In this document: piece by piece, positions 12,730 through 25,944 of the stretch | Layout: the number at the start of each line of letters is the position of its first letter | How positions within the stretch are numbered: the first letter of the stretch is position 1 | Origin: Paraspadella gotoi | Taxonomy: Eukaryota > Chaetognatha | NCBI GenBank assembly: GCA_051294375.1 | Contig: CM119264.1 | Coordinates: 8,678,764 to 8,742,763 of the forward strand | Direction of reading: 5' to 3' | DNA length: 64,000 bases | The notes under the pieces: generated by a model | The model's database searches: none | Seen by the model: only the letters and a program-made list of their open reading frames with translations | What the model was told of the DNA's origin: nothing | Translations under genes and position numbers: made by a program

Positions 12730-14830
12730 CGCAATCTCCACCCACGACTGGGACGTTTTTCTCGACTCCTTTTCATAATTTTCTTTCTCTCTTCTGCGTT
12801 ATTGCCGTCGTATTCTCTGCTTCTATGAAACGTCTAATTGTCTCCACTATCTTCCGCTTTATTCTTTTTTTTTTTGTTCGCGGACGTTTCTTCTTGTTAG
12901 ACTGTTACTCTCGTTTATTCTTCTCTGTACCTCTCTTTTCCTCTTCTCTCTGACTTGACCTTTCCAGTGCTATCCTCTCTCTCTCTCGTCTCTCTGGCGT
13001 CTCCTCCTCCTGGTTCTCTCTCTCTGTCTCTCTGCTTTCAACACTCTTGTCTCTCTCTACCGTGCGGATCAAAGAGCTATCCTCCTTTAATAGATTCCTA
13101 TCCTCTGCCTCGTCTCTCATGCTCTTCCTCCTTGCTGCTCTCTCTCATCTTTTAGAACACTTTTCACATCATCTAACTCCTTACTTTATTTTTCCTTTGT
13201 TTCTAAATTATAGATTTAATATTTTTTCGTTTTATATTTCTACTTCCGGATTCCATTTTCTTTTCTTTGTTCATTCCCTCCTCCATAGCGTCCCTTCCTC
13301 CTCATGTCTTTCTATATAACTTTTATATAGTACGTATTTATGAATAGTGACCAAGTTTTTTTTTCGGAAACATTATTTAAATGTAACGATGTGACGAGAT
13401 TTCTCCTATAAAGTACTTTCTCATTAAAAAACCAAAAATTTATTAAGATCATTAACTTTCATCCCATCTTTCCCTCTTTTTAACAATCTCTTTTTTCACT
13501 TTTCCTCTTGCTTATGTACATGGACATGTCCTTTATCGTCTTCCATTATCCAACCACCCAGCCGTCTCTCCTTTCTCTCATCCAATTCCTCCTTTAAATG
13601 TTCACACTTAATCAAGATCATTTTATCATCTCTTTTCCCCTTCCATGTTTTTTTTCCTTACCCTTTCTTCTTCTCTCTTTCCCTCTTCTCTAATGATCTA
13701 GCTTCCCCTTTCTCTCTCTATCCCCTAACCAACTCATTCCCCTCACCCACTCTCTACTCAACCTTTTCCTCATTCCCCTTCCACCACCATCCACCACCCT
13801 ACCCACCTCTACTCTTTTCCCCTTTTTCTCTTCCCCACCCGATGATCGCTCCGTTGGTTCGGTCGAGATGATTTGATTCCCTGTATATTGGCGTTTTTGC
13901 CCCCAAGACGACTGTTCACAATCAACTCGTGTGTATCAAATGAAGAGAGGGACTCGTCGTCCTTTTCTTCTTCCTCCTCTTCTCCTCTTTTCTTGTCTTT
14001 TTCTTCTTCGTCGTCGTCGTAGTGGTCTTCATTGTGGTCGTCTTTTCATTATTGGACTTTTCTCTCTCATCTTTTTTTTTCTCTCAATATTCTTCTTCTT
14101 TCTTTTTTTCTCTTTTTCTTTAGTGACCTTTAATCTTTCTTTTCTTGATTCTCTCGCTTTTTTTATTTATTTTTTCGGATTTACTAAAAAAAAGTTTTTA
14201 TATCCTTCGAATCGTTTTGAGTTATATTTAGATAAGCATTGTGATGCCTGTTTTTTTTTCCTCATTATGATTTTCTTCGTCACAGTTGGATAAAAATTTT
14301 CTCGTGAAAGAAAAAGGCAAAGAAGAGAAGAAGCCTTTTCACTTTCCCTCGAAAATTGAACGCGGGGAAAAAAATGAAGGAAAGATATAAAATGAAAAGT
14401 TGAAAAGCGAAGATGAAATTCGCCAAAGATAAAAAAGAAAGAGTTTCATGGGAGAAAAATATGTGGTGCTGCTTGAGATTAATGTAACTAATGAAAAAGA
14501 ACATAAACAAGTGCACATACGGTAATAAATAGAGTTTAAAACTATTTTACTATTTTAATCTAAAAGTTATTCTCTATAACTCGTAAAGCGTTTGTTTTTA
14601 ACGTCAGAGTTGTATTTTTAAAATACCGCAATTTGAAAATTTATTGTAAGAATCATATTGCTTCTAGGGCAGTGAGGTCTCCTAATAGGTAAGTAATGAG
14701 CGAAACCTACCTACCTAGTTACTTACATAGGTAGTTTGTAATTTACGTTCTTGTTCCTAAAACGAATAGCGAAGGAACTCAGAAGCCATAGAAACTCCCT
14801 CCCAAAATAATATTAATCTATAGAATGTCA
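12730..14830 (+). other. Pyrimidine-rich non-coding stretch
   Basis: Strongly strand-asymmetric, pyrimidine-rich sequence. Several ATG frames (for example 13047-13319 and 13931-14293) are open only because CT-rich DNA lacks stops; they are Ser/Phe/Leu low-complexity without splice or family support. The inverted copy in the right arm does not conserve any of these frames. Confidence 0.7.
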
Positions 14831-16198
14831 CACAAAGCTCACGTGCAAATCGCATAAGAAAGAATCGCAAATCGCGTGTAAGTCGCGTGAATATCGCGCG
14901 AAAAACACGTGCATACGGGAGTAGTATTGGGGAAAGCGAAGGGGGGGGGGAAGAGGAAAGGATTACGGAACCTGTTGAGAAAAAGAAAACGAAAAAGTAT
15001 ATAAAACATTGATAAAGAAAGAAAGAGAGGGAANNNNNNNNNNNNNNNNNNNNNNNNNNNNNNNNNNNNNNNNNNNNNNNNNNNNNNNNNNNNNNNNNNN
15101 NNNNNNNNNNNNNNNNNNNNNNNNNNNNNNNNNNNNNNNNNNNNNNNNNNNNNNNNNNNNNNNNNNTCTTTTTTCATCTTCTTTCTTTCTTTCACTCTTT
15201 CTCCTTTCTTTTTTCTTTCTTTCTTTCTTTCTTTCTTTCTCTTTCTTTCGTTCTTTCTTTCTTTCTAATTCTCAAAAAAGAATAAAAATAATGTGCGATG
15301 ACGAAAGGGAATTTCGACAAATCGACGACGTCGCTTTTCCTTTCGCCCTTTTCTTCCGGTCCGGCAGATCCTACTACANNNNNNNNNNNNNNNNNNNNNN
15401 NNNNNNNNNNNNNNNNNNNNNNNNNNNNNNNNNNNNNNNNNNNNNNNNNNNNNNNNNNNNNNNNNNNNNNNNNNNNNNNNNNNNNNNNNNNNNNNNNNNN
15501 NNNNNNNNNNNNNNNNNNNNNNNNNNNNNNNNNNNNNNNNTTTATCGGCGCGTCAAGTCTTATTGTGAGGAGAAGGACAAATCGCGCATGGACATGACGA
15601 GGATTTCGTCTCCGGCACGGAGTGGTTCGACGGGGTGGTCGAGGAAAGACTGGGTGGTCTGGCGGNNNNNNNNNNNNNNNNNNNNNNNNNNNNNNNNNNN
15701 NNNNNNNNNNNNNNNNNNNNNNNNNNNNNNNNNNNNNNNNNNNNNNNNNNNNNNNNNNNNNNNNNNNNNNNNNNNNNNNNNNNNNNNNNNNNNNNNNNNN
15801 NNNNNNNNNNNNNNNNNNNNNNNNNNNNNNNNNNNNNNNNNNNNNNNNNNNNNNNNNNNNNNNNNNNNNNNNNGGTTGACTTCGTCCCGATTCGAGTTGC
15901 GTCGAAATATGGCCTGGGAAGCCCAACTGAGCTGAAGCGAGGAGCGTGGACCGGAGGTGAGTCATGGGCAAGGTCAGTTCCAGACGGTTCTGAATATAAA
16001 GTGCATGGATAGGAAAAAAGGAATCGGGAAGAAAAAGAGGTAAGGACAATAATGGGTTTGGGGTAAAAAAAAAGGGATGATAACAAAGAGAAAGATATTA
16101 AAAACAAAGGTAAATTGTGGATTTGATACATTGTAAATCTAGGAATATAAATAAGTAAAGGAACGAGAACGGGTAATAGTTAAGAAACATGAAATAAA

Positions 16199-16486
16199 AT
16201 GGGAATAGGAAATGAAATAGAAAAGATCCTTTTTTTTTCGTTGTCGGCAAGGTATGTTCCATATCCATCAAACCGTGACTCAACTCTCAAGTCCCGTTTT
16301 GACAACGAAGACGACAGCGGCGGCAGCGACGACAGCGGCGACAGCAGGGCGGAAGTGACAGCGCAGGAAGAGACGCGATATGCGCCGATAACGACGCCGA
16401 CGTCGACATTCGGAATTGAGATTTTTTTGAGAGCAAAAGAGCATTGTGTATGCCTATTTAAACGGAAGTGTGAATGCTACAATTGA
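16199..16486 (+). CDS. Weak candidate exon with acidic Ser/Asp-rich frame
   Basis: Within this open frame, FDNEDDSGGSDDSGDSRAEV followed by TAQEETRYAPITTPTSTFGI looks protein-like and is encoded by a GC-rich island (about 16300-16410) in AT-rich surroundings. It is repetitive at the DNA level (GCGGCGACAGC-like), and the inverted counterpart around 18010-18120 does not preserve the frame. It could be a non-coding GC-rich promoter patch instead. No function can be proposed. Confidence 0.18.
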   Translation: MGIGNEIEKILFFSLSARYVPYPSNRDSTLKSRFDNEDDSGGSDDSGDSRAEVTAQEETRYAPITTPTSTFGIEIFLRAKEHCVCLFKRKCECYN

Positions 16487-16699
16487 AAGCTGAAAGTCTT
16501 GAATTGATATTTTTGAGTCACTCGAATGAAGTAGCAGCTCGGAGAGTTCGAGTGATTATTGCGCGGAAGCAACTGCATTCTATGATGCGTTGCAAATCGC
16601 TATTGGTCTCATCTTTTCATGATGAGGTTTCTAAGCAAATGGGAATTTTAGAAAAATTTAAAGTCTCTCGTGATTTAAAACTTGATGTTCACGATTTTT

Positions 16700-17671
16700 N
16701 NNNNNNNNNNNNNNNNNNNNNNNNCATTTGCCCGCAGTCATCCAACCAATCGGTCGAATCCGCCCTTAACGTGGTCATCCAAACCCCAACAGACGAATCC
16801 CCCTACACAGTCATCCAAGCTTCATGCATCGAATCGACACCCTAACAGCAGTCGCCAATGCGTTTTGCGGGCGACCAAACTCCGCCTGCAAATCAGGATT
16901 TTATTGTCTTTTGCCAAACAGTCAGACGGTTGTCGTCGAGGGGATCTCGACAAAGCGTCAACTCTCTCCATTCCGCTTCGCTCGCCTACGAAAATTTCGT
17001 ACTTCATTTTCCTCTATTTTTTCTCTGCCTTTTGTTTTCTCTTTTTTTTTTTGAGTTCTGTCTGTTTATTTATAACATTAAAAAGAAAAAAATTCTTCCT
17101 ACGTAAAATGTTATTTATAAATTGCTCCATCCATTTCTTCAGGCCACTTTTTTTCTGAAAAGTGTGAAAACCGATTTTTTTTTCCTTCGAAACCAAGCTT
17201 TTTTTTTACTTTTCCGTTATTGCTCGCACACAATCTTTTTTTCTGTTTAATTTCCGTAATATTCAAACTTGATTACCTGTATTTCTGAGGTATAGTTTTT
17301 TCCCCAAATTAAATGATTTTTACAATGACACTGTTACTAAAAAAAGAGATAGAATGAATTTAAAAAAAAAAAAACACGAAGTCGAGTCTGAATTATATGT
17401 AAGTCTTTATGGTTTCAACAATTGAAACAGTTCTTTGAAATATTTTCCACTTATTGAGTAGGGAAGCCAGGTACTAATGGGAGTGAATAAACGAGACTGT
17501 GAGAGAGTCTTGATTGAAAGTTGCAGGGACTGCTATGTCAATTATCTTGTAAGAGTGATGGAGGCCTTAAACACAAAGCCTGTCCAAAGTCAGGGCAAGA
17601 AGTATTATTAAATGAATGGACATAATTTTATAGTGGTTGTACCAATTCATATAGTTATACAAGACTCTGAC
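16700..17671. other. Loop of the palindrome
   Basis: Asymmetric centre between the two arms. It starts with a 25-N gap (16700-16724), contains AT-rich unique sequence, and ends with reverse copy 3 of the dispersed repeat (17415-17655). No gene is supported. Confidence 0.7.
17415..17655 (-). repeat. Dispersed ~240-bp repeat, copy 3
   Basis: Reverse-oriented, nearly full-length copy. On the minus strand it reads from the GTACAACCA block through GACTTTGGACAGGCTTT, GCCTCCATCACTCTTAC, CTGCAACTTTCAATCAAGA and TACCTGGCTTCC to TTTCAAAGAA. Compared with copy 1 it has its own indels and an extra ACAAGATAATTGACATA block, which is also visible in copy 4 (63556-63770). Confidence 0.8.
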
Positions 17672-18870
17672 GTTTTTCCGAAAAATCGTCGAACATCAAG
17701 TTTTAATCAGCAGAGACTTAAAATCTTAAAAATTCCCCATTTCTTAGAACCCTCATCATACAATAAGATGAGACAAATAGCGATTTGCAACGCAATCATA
17801 GAATGCACTTGCTTCCGCGCAATAATCTCTCTTGTCGAACTCTCCGAGCTGCTAACCTTCATTCGAGTGACTCAAAAATATCATTCAAGACTTCAGCTTG
17901 CAATTGTAAACATTCACCACTCCGTAAAATGGCAAACACATAACAATGCTCCTTTGCTCTCAAAAATCTAATTCCGAACTGTCGAACGTCTGGCGGTCGT
18001 ATCTGCGCATATGCGTCTATCCTGCGCGGTCACTCCGCCCTGCTGTCGCCGCTGTCCGTCGCTGCCAGCCGCTGTCGTCCCCCCAGTCGCCGACCTTCGT
18101 TGTCAAACGGGACTGAGCAGTTTGAGTCACGGTTTGATGGATAGGAACATACCTTGCCGACAACCAAAAAAAAAGGATCTTTTCTATTCATTCCTATTCC
18201 ATTTTATTTCATGTTCTCTTAATATTACCCGTCTCGTTCCTTTACATATTATATTCTAGATTGGACAATGTATCAAATCACCAATTACCCTTTGTTTTAA
18301 TATCTTTCTCTTGTTTATCCCTCCTTTTTTCTTACCCAAACCCATTATTGTCCGTACCTCTTTCTTTCTCGATTCCTTTTTCCATCCACTGCACCTTATA
18401 TTCAGAACCGTCTGGAACTGACTTGCCATGGACTCACCTCCCGTCCACGCCTCGCTTCATCAGTTGGGCTTCCAAGTTGCCATATTCGACGCAACTCGAA
18501 TCGGGACGACGAAGTAACCGAGTATTCCTTCGTCGCAAGCCTTTTCAAAGCCACCTCCTTATCATAACCGACTCAAAAATAGCCACGTTGGTCGCCGAAC
18601 AAACAATCAGTTAACCTACGCAAGCAGTGGCCATCCATCTGAGTTTCAAAATATACCCGCCTCTCTCCTTTTGAAAACCATCAAATTAACCACCTGCAAC
18701 CCCTAAGAGCCACCCATTTTACCCCGCCAGACCACCCAGCTCTTTCCTCTCGACCACCCCGTCGACCACTCTGTGCCGGAGACCGAAATTCCTCGTCATG
18801 TCCATCTGCGCGATTTGTCCTTCTCCTCACAAATAAGACTTGACGCGCCGATACAAGAGCCCGCCAGGGA

Positions 18871-18886
18871 GAGGAGAGAGAGAGAA

Positions 18887-18917
<31 letters not shown>

Positions 18918-18926
18918 TGAGAGAGC

Positions 18927-18960
<34 letters not shown>

Positions 18961-18978
18961 TGAGAGAGAGAGAGAGAG
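18871..18978 (+). repeat. (AG)n microsatellite, interrupted
   Basis: GA/AG dinucleotide tract with CG and TG interruptions. Its counterpart in the left arm is hidden by the N gap at 15379-15540. Confidence 0.95.
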
Positions 18979-19089
18979 CCTGTAGTAGGATCTGCCGGAC
19001 GCGAAGAAAAGGGCGAAAGGAAAGCGAACCGTGCGTCGATTTGTCGAAATTCCCTTTCGTCATCGACATATTTTTTTCTTTTGAGAATT

Positions 19090-19141
19090 TTATTTCTTTC
19101 TTTCTTTTCTTTCTTTCTTTCTTTCTTCTTTATTTATTATT

Positions 19142-19173
<32 letters not shown>

Positions 19174-19480
19174 TTTTTTATTTATTATTTATTTATTTAT
19201 TTTTTTTTTTTTTTTTTTTTAATTTATTATTTATTTATTTTTTATTTTATTTAATTTATTTATTTATTTATTTATTTATTTATTATTTATTTATTTATTT
19301 TATTTATTTATTTTATTCTTTCTTTTTTTCATCTTCTTTCTTTCCTTTTTTCAACTTTTCTTTCTTTATTCTCTTTTTTTCATTCTTTCTTTCTTTCTTT
19401 CTAACTCTTTCTCCTCCTTTCTTTTCCTTTCTTTCTTTTCTTTCTTTCTTCTTCTTATTCTTTCTTTCTTTTTTTTTTTC
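19090..19480 (+). repeat. (TTTC)n and (ATTT)n microsatellite complex
   Basis: TTTC array, then about 180 bases of TTTA units with a poly-T run, then TTTC again. Corresponds to 15167-15270 plus the preceding N gap in the left arm. Confidence 0.95.
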
Positions 19481-21399
19481 CCTCTCTTTCTGTTCTTTTC
19501 AATGTTTTATATACTTTTTCGTTTTCTTTTTCCTCACAGGTTCCGTAATCCCTTCCTCCCCCTTTCGCTTTCCCCCTCCCAAATACTACTCCCGGGTATG
19601 CACTGTGTTTTTTCGCGCGATAAATCACGCGACTTCACGCGATTTTTGCGATTCTTTCTTACGCCGAATTGACGTGAGCTTTGTGTGAATTCTATAGATT
19701 TAACTATTATTTTGGGCAGGGATTTCTGATGGCTTGAGTTCCTTCGCTATTTTGCGTTTAGGCAAAACAAGAAGTATTTACAACTACCTATGTAAGTACC
19801 GAGGTATGGTTCGCTATCATTACTTACCTATTTGAGACCTCGATCGACTGTCTAAGAAGCAATATATTCTACATAAATCAATATTGCTCGATATTAAAAA
19901 TACAACTTGACTTAAAACAAACGCTTTACGAGTTATAGCAAGAAAACTTTTTGATTAAATTAAAATAGTATTAAACTCTATTTTATTTACTCCGAGTTTC
20001 ATTTTAATGTTTCTTTTTCTTAAATTACATTTAATTCAAGCAGCACCACATTATTTTCTCTCATGAAAAACTCTTTCTTTTTTTATCTTTGGCAGAATTT
20101 CTCTTCGCTTTTTCAACTTTCATTTTATATCTTTCCTTCATTTTTTTCGATCTTTCTCTTGGCGTTCCAATTTTCGAGGGAATAGTGAAAAGGCTTCTTC
20201 CTATCTCTGCCTTTTTCTTCACGAGAAAAATTTTATCCCACTGTGACGCAAGAAAATCATAATGAGGAAAAAAAAAAGGCAATTCAACAAATGCTTATCT
20301 AAAATAACTTCAAATACGATTCGAAGGATAAATAAAAACTTTTTTAAGCTAAATCCGAAAAAATAAAATAAAAAAAGCGAGAAGACGAAATTCAAAGAAA
20401 AGAAAGGATTAAAGGTCACTAAAGAAAAAAGAGAAAAAAGAAAGAAGAAGAATTTATTGAGAGAAAAAATAAAAGATGAAGAGAAAAGTCCAATAATGAA
20501 TAAGACACGCACAATCGATTGACCAACTACGAAAACGACACGACGACGCAGAATAAGGACAAAAAAGAGGGAAGAGGAGGAAGAAAGAAAAGGGTACGAC
20601 GAGTCCCCTCTTCATTTGATACACACGAGTTGATTGTGAACAGTCGTCTTGGGGGCAACCAAACGCCAATATTAGCAGTGGAAGCAAAAAAATCATCCTC
20701 GCGAATCCAACGGAAGCGATCATCGGGTGGCGGAAGAAAAATGAGGGGAAAAGAGTAAGGGGTAGGGTGGTTCGGACCTGCGTTCTGGGGAGTGTGGAAA
20801 TGATGGAAGTAGGTTGATGTAGAGAGTGGGTGAGGGGAAATGGAGTTGGTTAGGGGTAAGGAGAGCAAAGGGGAAAGCTAGAATCATTAGAGCAAGAGGG
20901 GGAAGAGGAGAAGACAGGGTAAGGAAAAAAAAACATGAAGGGGGAAAAGAGAAGAAAAATGATGATCTGATTTAGTTGAACATTTAAAGGAGGATTGGAT
21001 TGAGAGAAAGGAGAGACGGCTGGGTGGTTGGAAATAATGGAAGAAGACGATGAATGGACATGCCATGTACATAAAGGCAGCAGGAGGGAAACGTGGAATC
21101 ATAAAGAGATTGGTTTAAAAAAGAGGGGGAGAAAAGATGAGAGGATGCAGAGTTAATGATCGTTAATAAACTTGTTTGGTTTTTTAAATGAGAGGGTCCT
21201 TTAATAGGAGAAAATCTCGTCACAACGACGTTCATTTTAAATTAATCGTTAACAATTTCAATAATGAACAAAGAAAAGAAAATGGAATCCGGAAGTAGAT
21301 AAAGTATTATATAAAAACGAAAAATATAAAATATAAAATACCGTAAAGAAAAAGAGAAAATAAATAAGCAGTAGATTGAGGAAAAAGTTTTCCAAGAGA

Positions 21400-21771
21400 C
21401 AGAGATGCAGAGAGAGAAGAGAGAGAGAGAGAGAGAGAAGAGAGAGGAGGGAGAGGGAGGAGAGAGCAGAGAGAGAGAAGAAGAGAGAGAGAGAGAGAGA
21501 GTGATAATGAAGAAGAAACAAAAAAGGCCGAGATAAAAGTAAAAGAAGAACGTGCGAACAAAGAAAAGAATAAAGGGAGATACGTGGGACAATTAGACCG
21601 TTTCCATAGAAGCAGAAACGACGGAAAATAAAGAGAAGAGAGAAAGAAAATTTATGAAAAGGGAGTCGAGGAACACGTCCCAGTCGTGGGTGGAGATTGC
21701 TGAAAAGGAAGAGGAGAGAGAAGAGAGAAAGAGGAGAGAAAGAGAGGGAGAAGAGCAGAGAGAGAGAGAAG

Positions 21772-21808
<37 letters not shown>
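21400..21808 (+). repeat. Purine-rich GA microsatellite cluster
   Basis: Two (GA)n tracts (about 21412-21500 and 21711-21808) in purine-rich sequence; inverted equivalents of the CT-rich left-arm region starting at 12620. Confidence 0.93.
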
Positions 21809-21810
<2 letters not shown>

Positions 21811-22370
21811 CGGAAAAAGTCGAGATGGGTTTCGAGAAAGGGAATCACTTCGAACTCCGCGGCGGTTAATCTCATTGCAAATCAATTACACCTCCTCGCT
21901 CGAATGAGAGATGATGGCGAGAGGATAGGTTCACTCAGAAGACGTTGAAGAAATATGGAAGAATAGGCGTCTCTGCTGCTCTGCTGATGCTGCAAAAGTG
22001 AATTTATGATTTCATGATAGTCTTCGTAGCCATCATTTAAAAAAAAATAAAACTTAGCAGTGATTTTCTAACAATCATGGGGTTTACAATTAAATAAATG
22101 TTTGGTTGAATTTGAATATTTTGAAAGACCTGATTTAATTGATCTTGATGGAGAGCGATTTATTTATTATATCTTCCTTTTCTTCTAATTGATAATAGAT
22201 AAAATGATTGATTTTGTAAAACGTATTAGTTGATCAAAAGTGATTGAGGACTTCCAGTCCAAAAATTCTTGGTTGATTAATGAAAACTGATTGATCGATT
22301 GATTTTTCTTCTCCAAGTCTCAATTCTTTGGTTGATAATGACTGATCTGGGATGATGGATTTTTCCGCAG

Positions 22371-22537
22371 GCGATCCGACGACTCCTCCTTCCCTGCCAC
22401 CATTCGGGGCTCGATCTCTCTCGAACGACGTGATGCTGCGTGCAAGAAAAAGGATCTTTTCCGCCGACCGGAAGTTTGCCCGTGGATCCAGAACGAACTT
22501 TGAGGCGAGGAGGTTCCTGAGGTAAAAGGCGCGCAGA
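22371..22537 (+). pseudogene. Inverted, frameshifted copy of the first RhoGAP exon
   Basis: After an acceptor-like TTTTTCCGCAG, the sequence tracks the 11935-12098 exon base for base but with many one-base insertions and deletions (for example extra C/G in GCGATCC and GGGGC). The protein frame is lost within a few codons. Homology ends before the GIF arginine-finger part, at CGCGCAGAT, and there is no donor. It defines the outer end of the right palindrome arm. Confidence 0.85.
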
Positions 22538-23048
22538 TGAATCTTTTTGTTTGCATAAATGCATTGTAGCAATATGTTTAAAAGGTGTTCCTAAAAGGAT
22601 TATTAGTGTTTTTAAAAGTATATAAGAGTACTTAGAGTTTGGATTAACGCTAATGCACCGTTTGTAATTTAGAGCGGACAAAGGGTATTATAAAAATCGA
22701 ATTAAAACGTGCTCAATTGCATTTCGAAAATATTAAAAAATATATTCCTAATTGTGATTTGGCAGCGGAATGAGTGAATAGTTAATGTTGTCAATGCTAT
22801 ATTTCTTGTTTGAGGGAGGTGGGTGGTACAAGAGCCGAACAATTTGAAGAAATGTGTTTGGGAAAAGTATTCAACCCTTGTATTTATGTTTTTGTCGACA
22901 ACAGTTTTCGTCGGTGTTTTTCTTTTCTCTCTCTTTTGTGGCATCAAATTTTCATGTTAAAAATAGCTCATTTACAAAATTCGTTTACCGTTTTTATTTA
23001 AAAAAAAATATTTAAACTCATACCATATGTGATTTATTACCCTTGCCG
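22538..23048. other. No supported gene
   Basis: AT-rich sequence between the palindrome end and a 25-N gap. The short frames here show no family resemblance or splice context. Confidence 0.6.
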
Positions 23049-23073
23049 NNNNNNNNNNNNNNNNNNNNNNNNN

Positions 23074-23166
23074 ACATTCAGCTGGTGTCACCCAATCAGA
23101 ATCTGGCGCGTGGAACAACATGCTCTCGCATCTCGGATCCAGTCCTGGAGCACGCCGACAAGAATG
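23074..23166 (+). CDS. Candidate exon fragment cut by a gap
   Basis: The sequence immediately after the 23049-23073 gap is open in all three frames up to a good splice donor, AATG|GTAAGTG. One frame reads LVSPNQNLARGTTCSRISDP followed by VLEHADKNG; another reads HSAGVTQSESGAWNNMLSHL. The balanced composition, unlike the surrounding microsatellites, and the strong donor suggest an internal exon whose 5' part is lost in the gap. I do not recognise the protein, and the frame cannot be fixed without the missing sequence. Confidence 0.4.
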
Positions 23167-23169
23167 GTA

Positions 23170-25069
23170 AGTGCTTCGTGTCGCCCCTCTATAAGTTTTC
23201 CTACTTATATAAAGCTTGTCTTTTCCCATTCTTTTGCTGTGACTACTGCGGAGGGACTGCATATAGACGAGCGGTGAGGCGAGAGTTGCTGAGAGATATT
23301 ATGACTACGAGACTCAGCGACTTTTAATAATAGAGAGTATGCAATCACTCAGCGTGATGCGAGAGAGAGAACCGTACTCCAATAAATTCAAAGACGCTGC
23401 GAGAGAGAGGTAAATTAATGCGAAGCTGGAGAGACGCGAGAGAGAGTGAGAGGAATATCGAGGCAGCAGAAGAGAAGAGATCTAGAGGCGGGAGAAGGGA
23501 AATACCCAATTTCGGAGGCCAACGTGAAGCGACGACGAGTTAGCTGTACAAGCACTAGACGAGGTCTGACTCTCATGAAGCGACAGTCCTGATCGAATGG
23601 TTTGAAAAATTGATGTGGGGGCGGAGTGTTTTCTCCGCAGTGGCATTTGCTAGAGGGCGATGGATCTCATCTCGGCACACTTTGTCAACATCTCTCGCTC
23701 TCGGACATGCCGAAACAACAGAAAAAGAAAAAAGAGGCGATTGGCCGGGTATTTCAAGGGGTCGTCGCGGCAGAGAGAATCGCTTCCGGTATCACTCGAT
23801 CGTCTCGAGCGACGACGCAGACGCTTTTTTTGGCGCGAATTTCGTTCCGTTTATTCCTGATTTCGGTCGTTTTCGTTCGTCGTCGTCGTTGTACCCGGCT
23901 AAGAAAGCTCGAGAAAATGGGCACTCACGAATCACCGATTAGACGTACGGATCGACTGTTTGTATGTCGAGGATAGGATGATTGGATGGCGCGCTTTGTA
24001 CAGTCCGACTGTGTCATATGAGGATTCATGCACATCGGCAAGTCATTGGACGTGTCTCTCCTTGTCTTATCTATTGATAGAGGACAATGGACGTCCGTTG
24101 GAGGAGTCAGCTGTCGTTGCTGTTGCAGTCTGCAGAGGGATGTCAATTAAACTTCTCTCACTGTTCTCTCTTCACTGGCAATTTTGAAATCTGCGTTTTG
24201 AAGTCAGAGAAGAGTATACGTGTTGGGGTCCTCGTTGTCGGCGTCTCGTTCGTCGAACGCGCTTGCCGACAAAACGTTGAAGGTTAGGGATTATTCTCAC
24301 CATCATGTACGAGAGTCCACACGATGATAACAGCTAGAAATCTAAATTACATGAAAACAATCATTAACTATCCTCCACCCTCAACGCAGTGATTCCTCCG
24401 TTGGAACAGAAGACATTCTTGTCGCATCTACTCGGACTTTTATGTGGCAGTGGTATATTCCATGAAAAACACTCAAGAAAAAAATCGTTGTTGAAGGAAT
24501 GTGCAGCTCTTTACCGCGATAGAACTTACGAGGTTTCTTGATGTTGAAAGGGTTTCAGTCACGCATTTCCTTCCCTAAAAAATTCACCCAGAAACGATGT
24601 CGAACACCCTGCAGACCGAGGCTTTAGCCACCCCCAAACAAACACCGCCGATTATGTACATGGATGCAAAATTGAATAAAAAGAAGAAAAAAAACGGAAA
24701 GAAAAAAAACCAGTTAACCCGAACACTCTTGAAAGGAACTTAATCTGATGACCCTGAGAATCACACCAGCTGATATTCAGTCCCGACAAGTGAAGTAACA
24801 TTGACGAGAAGTAAAGTGTCCCTGAATTGAAAAGGATGGAGAAATACCCATCCTAAAGTGGTGTTCATGAATACAGCCCACTTCATTTGAACAAATTTGA
24901 GCTCGGTCAAACCACAAAAAAAGAGATACAATGTAAAAAAGATTTAAGAGCTGGTTAATAAAGTTGAGGGAGTGGCTAAAGGGGAGGGTGTGACAGTTTT
25001 GGGGATAGAACTCAAAACTCGTTTTACGCGAAAGACTCAAAATCCTTCAAAACGATTTTTTCTTTTTTT
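23170..25069. other. No supported gene
   Basis: Moderate-GC sequence with GA-rich patches (23350-23470) and several overlapping short frames (23610-24290) that disagree with each other and lack domains. A CGTCGTCGTC patch occurs near 23880. Ends at the N gap 25070-25372, which is followed by a (CT)n tract (25373-25394). Confidence 0.55.
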
Positions 25070-25449
25070 NNNNNNNNNNNNNNNNNNNNNNNNNNNNNNN
25101 NNNNNNNNNNNNNNNNNNNNNNNNNNNNNNNNNNNNNNNNNNNNNNNNNNNNNNNNNNNNNNNNNNNNNNNNNNNNNNNNNNNNNNNNNNNNNNNNNNNN
25201 NNNNNNNNNNNNNNNNNNNNNNNNNNNNNNNNNNNNNNNNNNNNNNNNNNNNNNNNNNNNNNNNNNNNNNNNNNNNNNNNNNNNNNNNNNNNNNNNNNNN
25301 NNNNNNNNNNNNNNNNNNNNNNNNNNNNNNNNNNNNNNNNNNNNNNNNNNNNNNNNNNNNNNNNNNNNNNNNCTCTCTCTCTCTCTCTCTCTCTTTCCCC
25401 CCCTTCCAACCCTCCATGTCGTGGATTCACCGATCCACGTCGTAGTCAT

Positions 25450-25485
25450 CACTGCGCTCGTCGTCGTCGTCCTCGTCGTCGTCGT
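25450..25485 (+). repeat. (CGT)n-rich patch
   Basis: Imperfect CGT/GTC trinucleotide tract, one of many ACG-class microsatellites in the window. Confidence 0.85.
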
Positions 25486-25944
25486 TGCCTCCTCTCGAAT
25501 TCCTCACTCGCTCCTCGGTGATAATTCTACCGACTTGAATTTTTGGAGAGGTTCTCGACAGTGAGGATTCAAAGTATTATTAAAGGTGAGTGAGAAAAGC
25601 AAGCTTCACGTGATGCCGCATCAAGCAATGATGGGAAAAGACAAGCTTATATAAGAGAAAACTTATAGAGGAAGATACATTGGCCGACAACTGTTCGGTT
25701 TAGTGACAGCTTGCTTCGTTGATCATGCACAGCGCGCGGTTTTTGAAAAAAAAAAATTATTATTAAGGCAAAGAATAAAGTGAATAAATTAGAATGTGAA
25801 AGTTTTATGAAAATTCGGCGACTTTGTGATGACGAGAACCATAATTTATAAGGCGAGTGAATTTAATATTTGATTCGAAAATGTCTGCTTTAATTTAATT
25901 AAAGTGCGGAAAGTTTGAGGAATAAAAAAGAGAAAAGTGGAATT

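Larger units (their letters stand above)
17672..22537 (-). repeat. Right arm of the giant imperfect palindrome
   Basis: Reverse complement of 11945-16699. It has no N gaps, so it fills in sequence missing from the left arm at 15034-15873, including (ATTT)n and GA-rich material at 18870-19320. Indel-rich differences to the left arm occur throughout, including in the RhoGAP exon copy at its outer end. Confidence 0.9.

Noticed and set aside
15009-16131. Long frames of 100-308 codons on both strands
   Set aside because: They run through N gaps, whose unknown codons keep the frame formally open; the known parts are low-complexity.
18960-19688. 242-codon plus-strand frame
   Set aside because: Phe/Leu/Ile/Tyr-rich translation of (TTTC)n and (ATTT)n arrays; not membrane protein coding.
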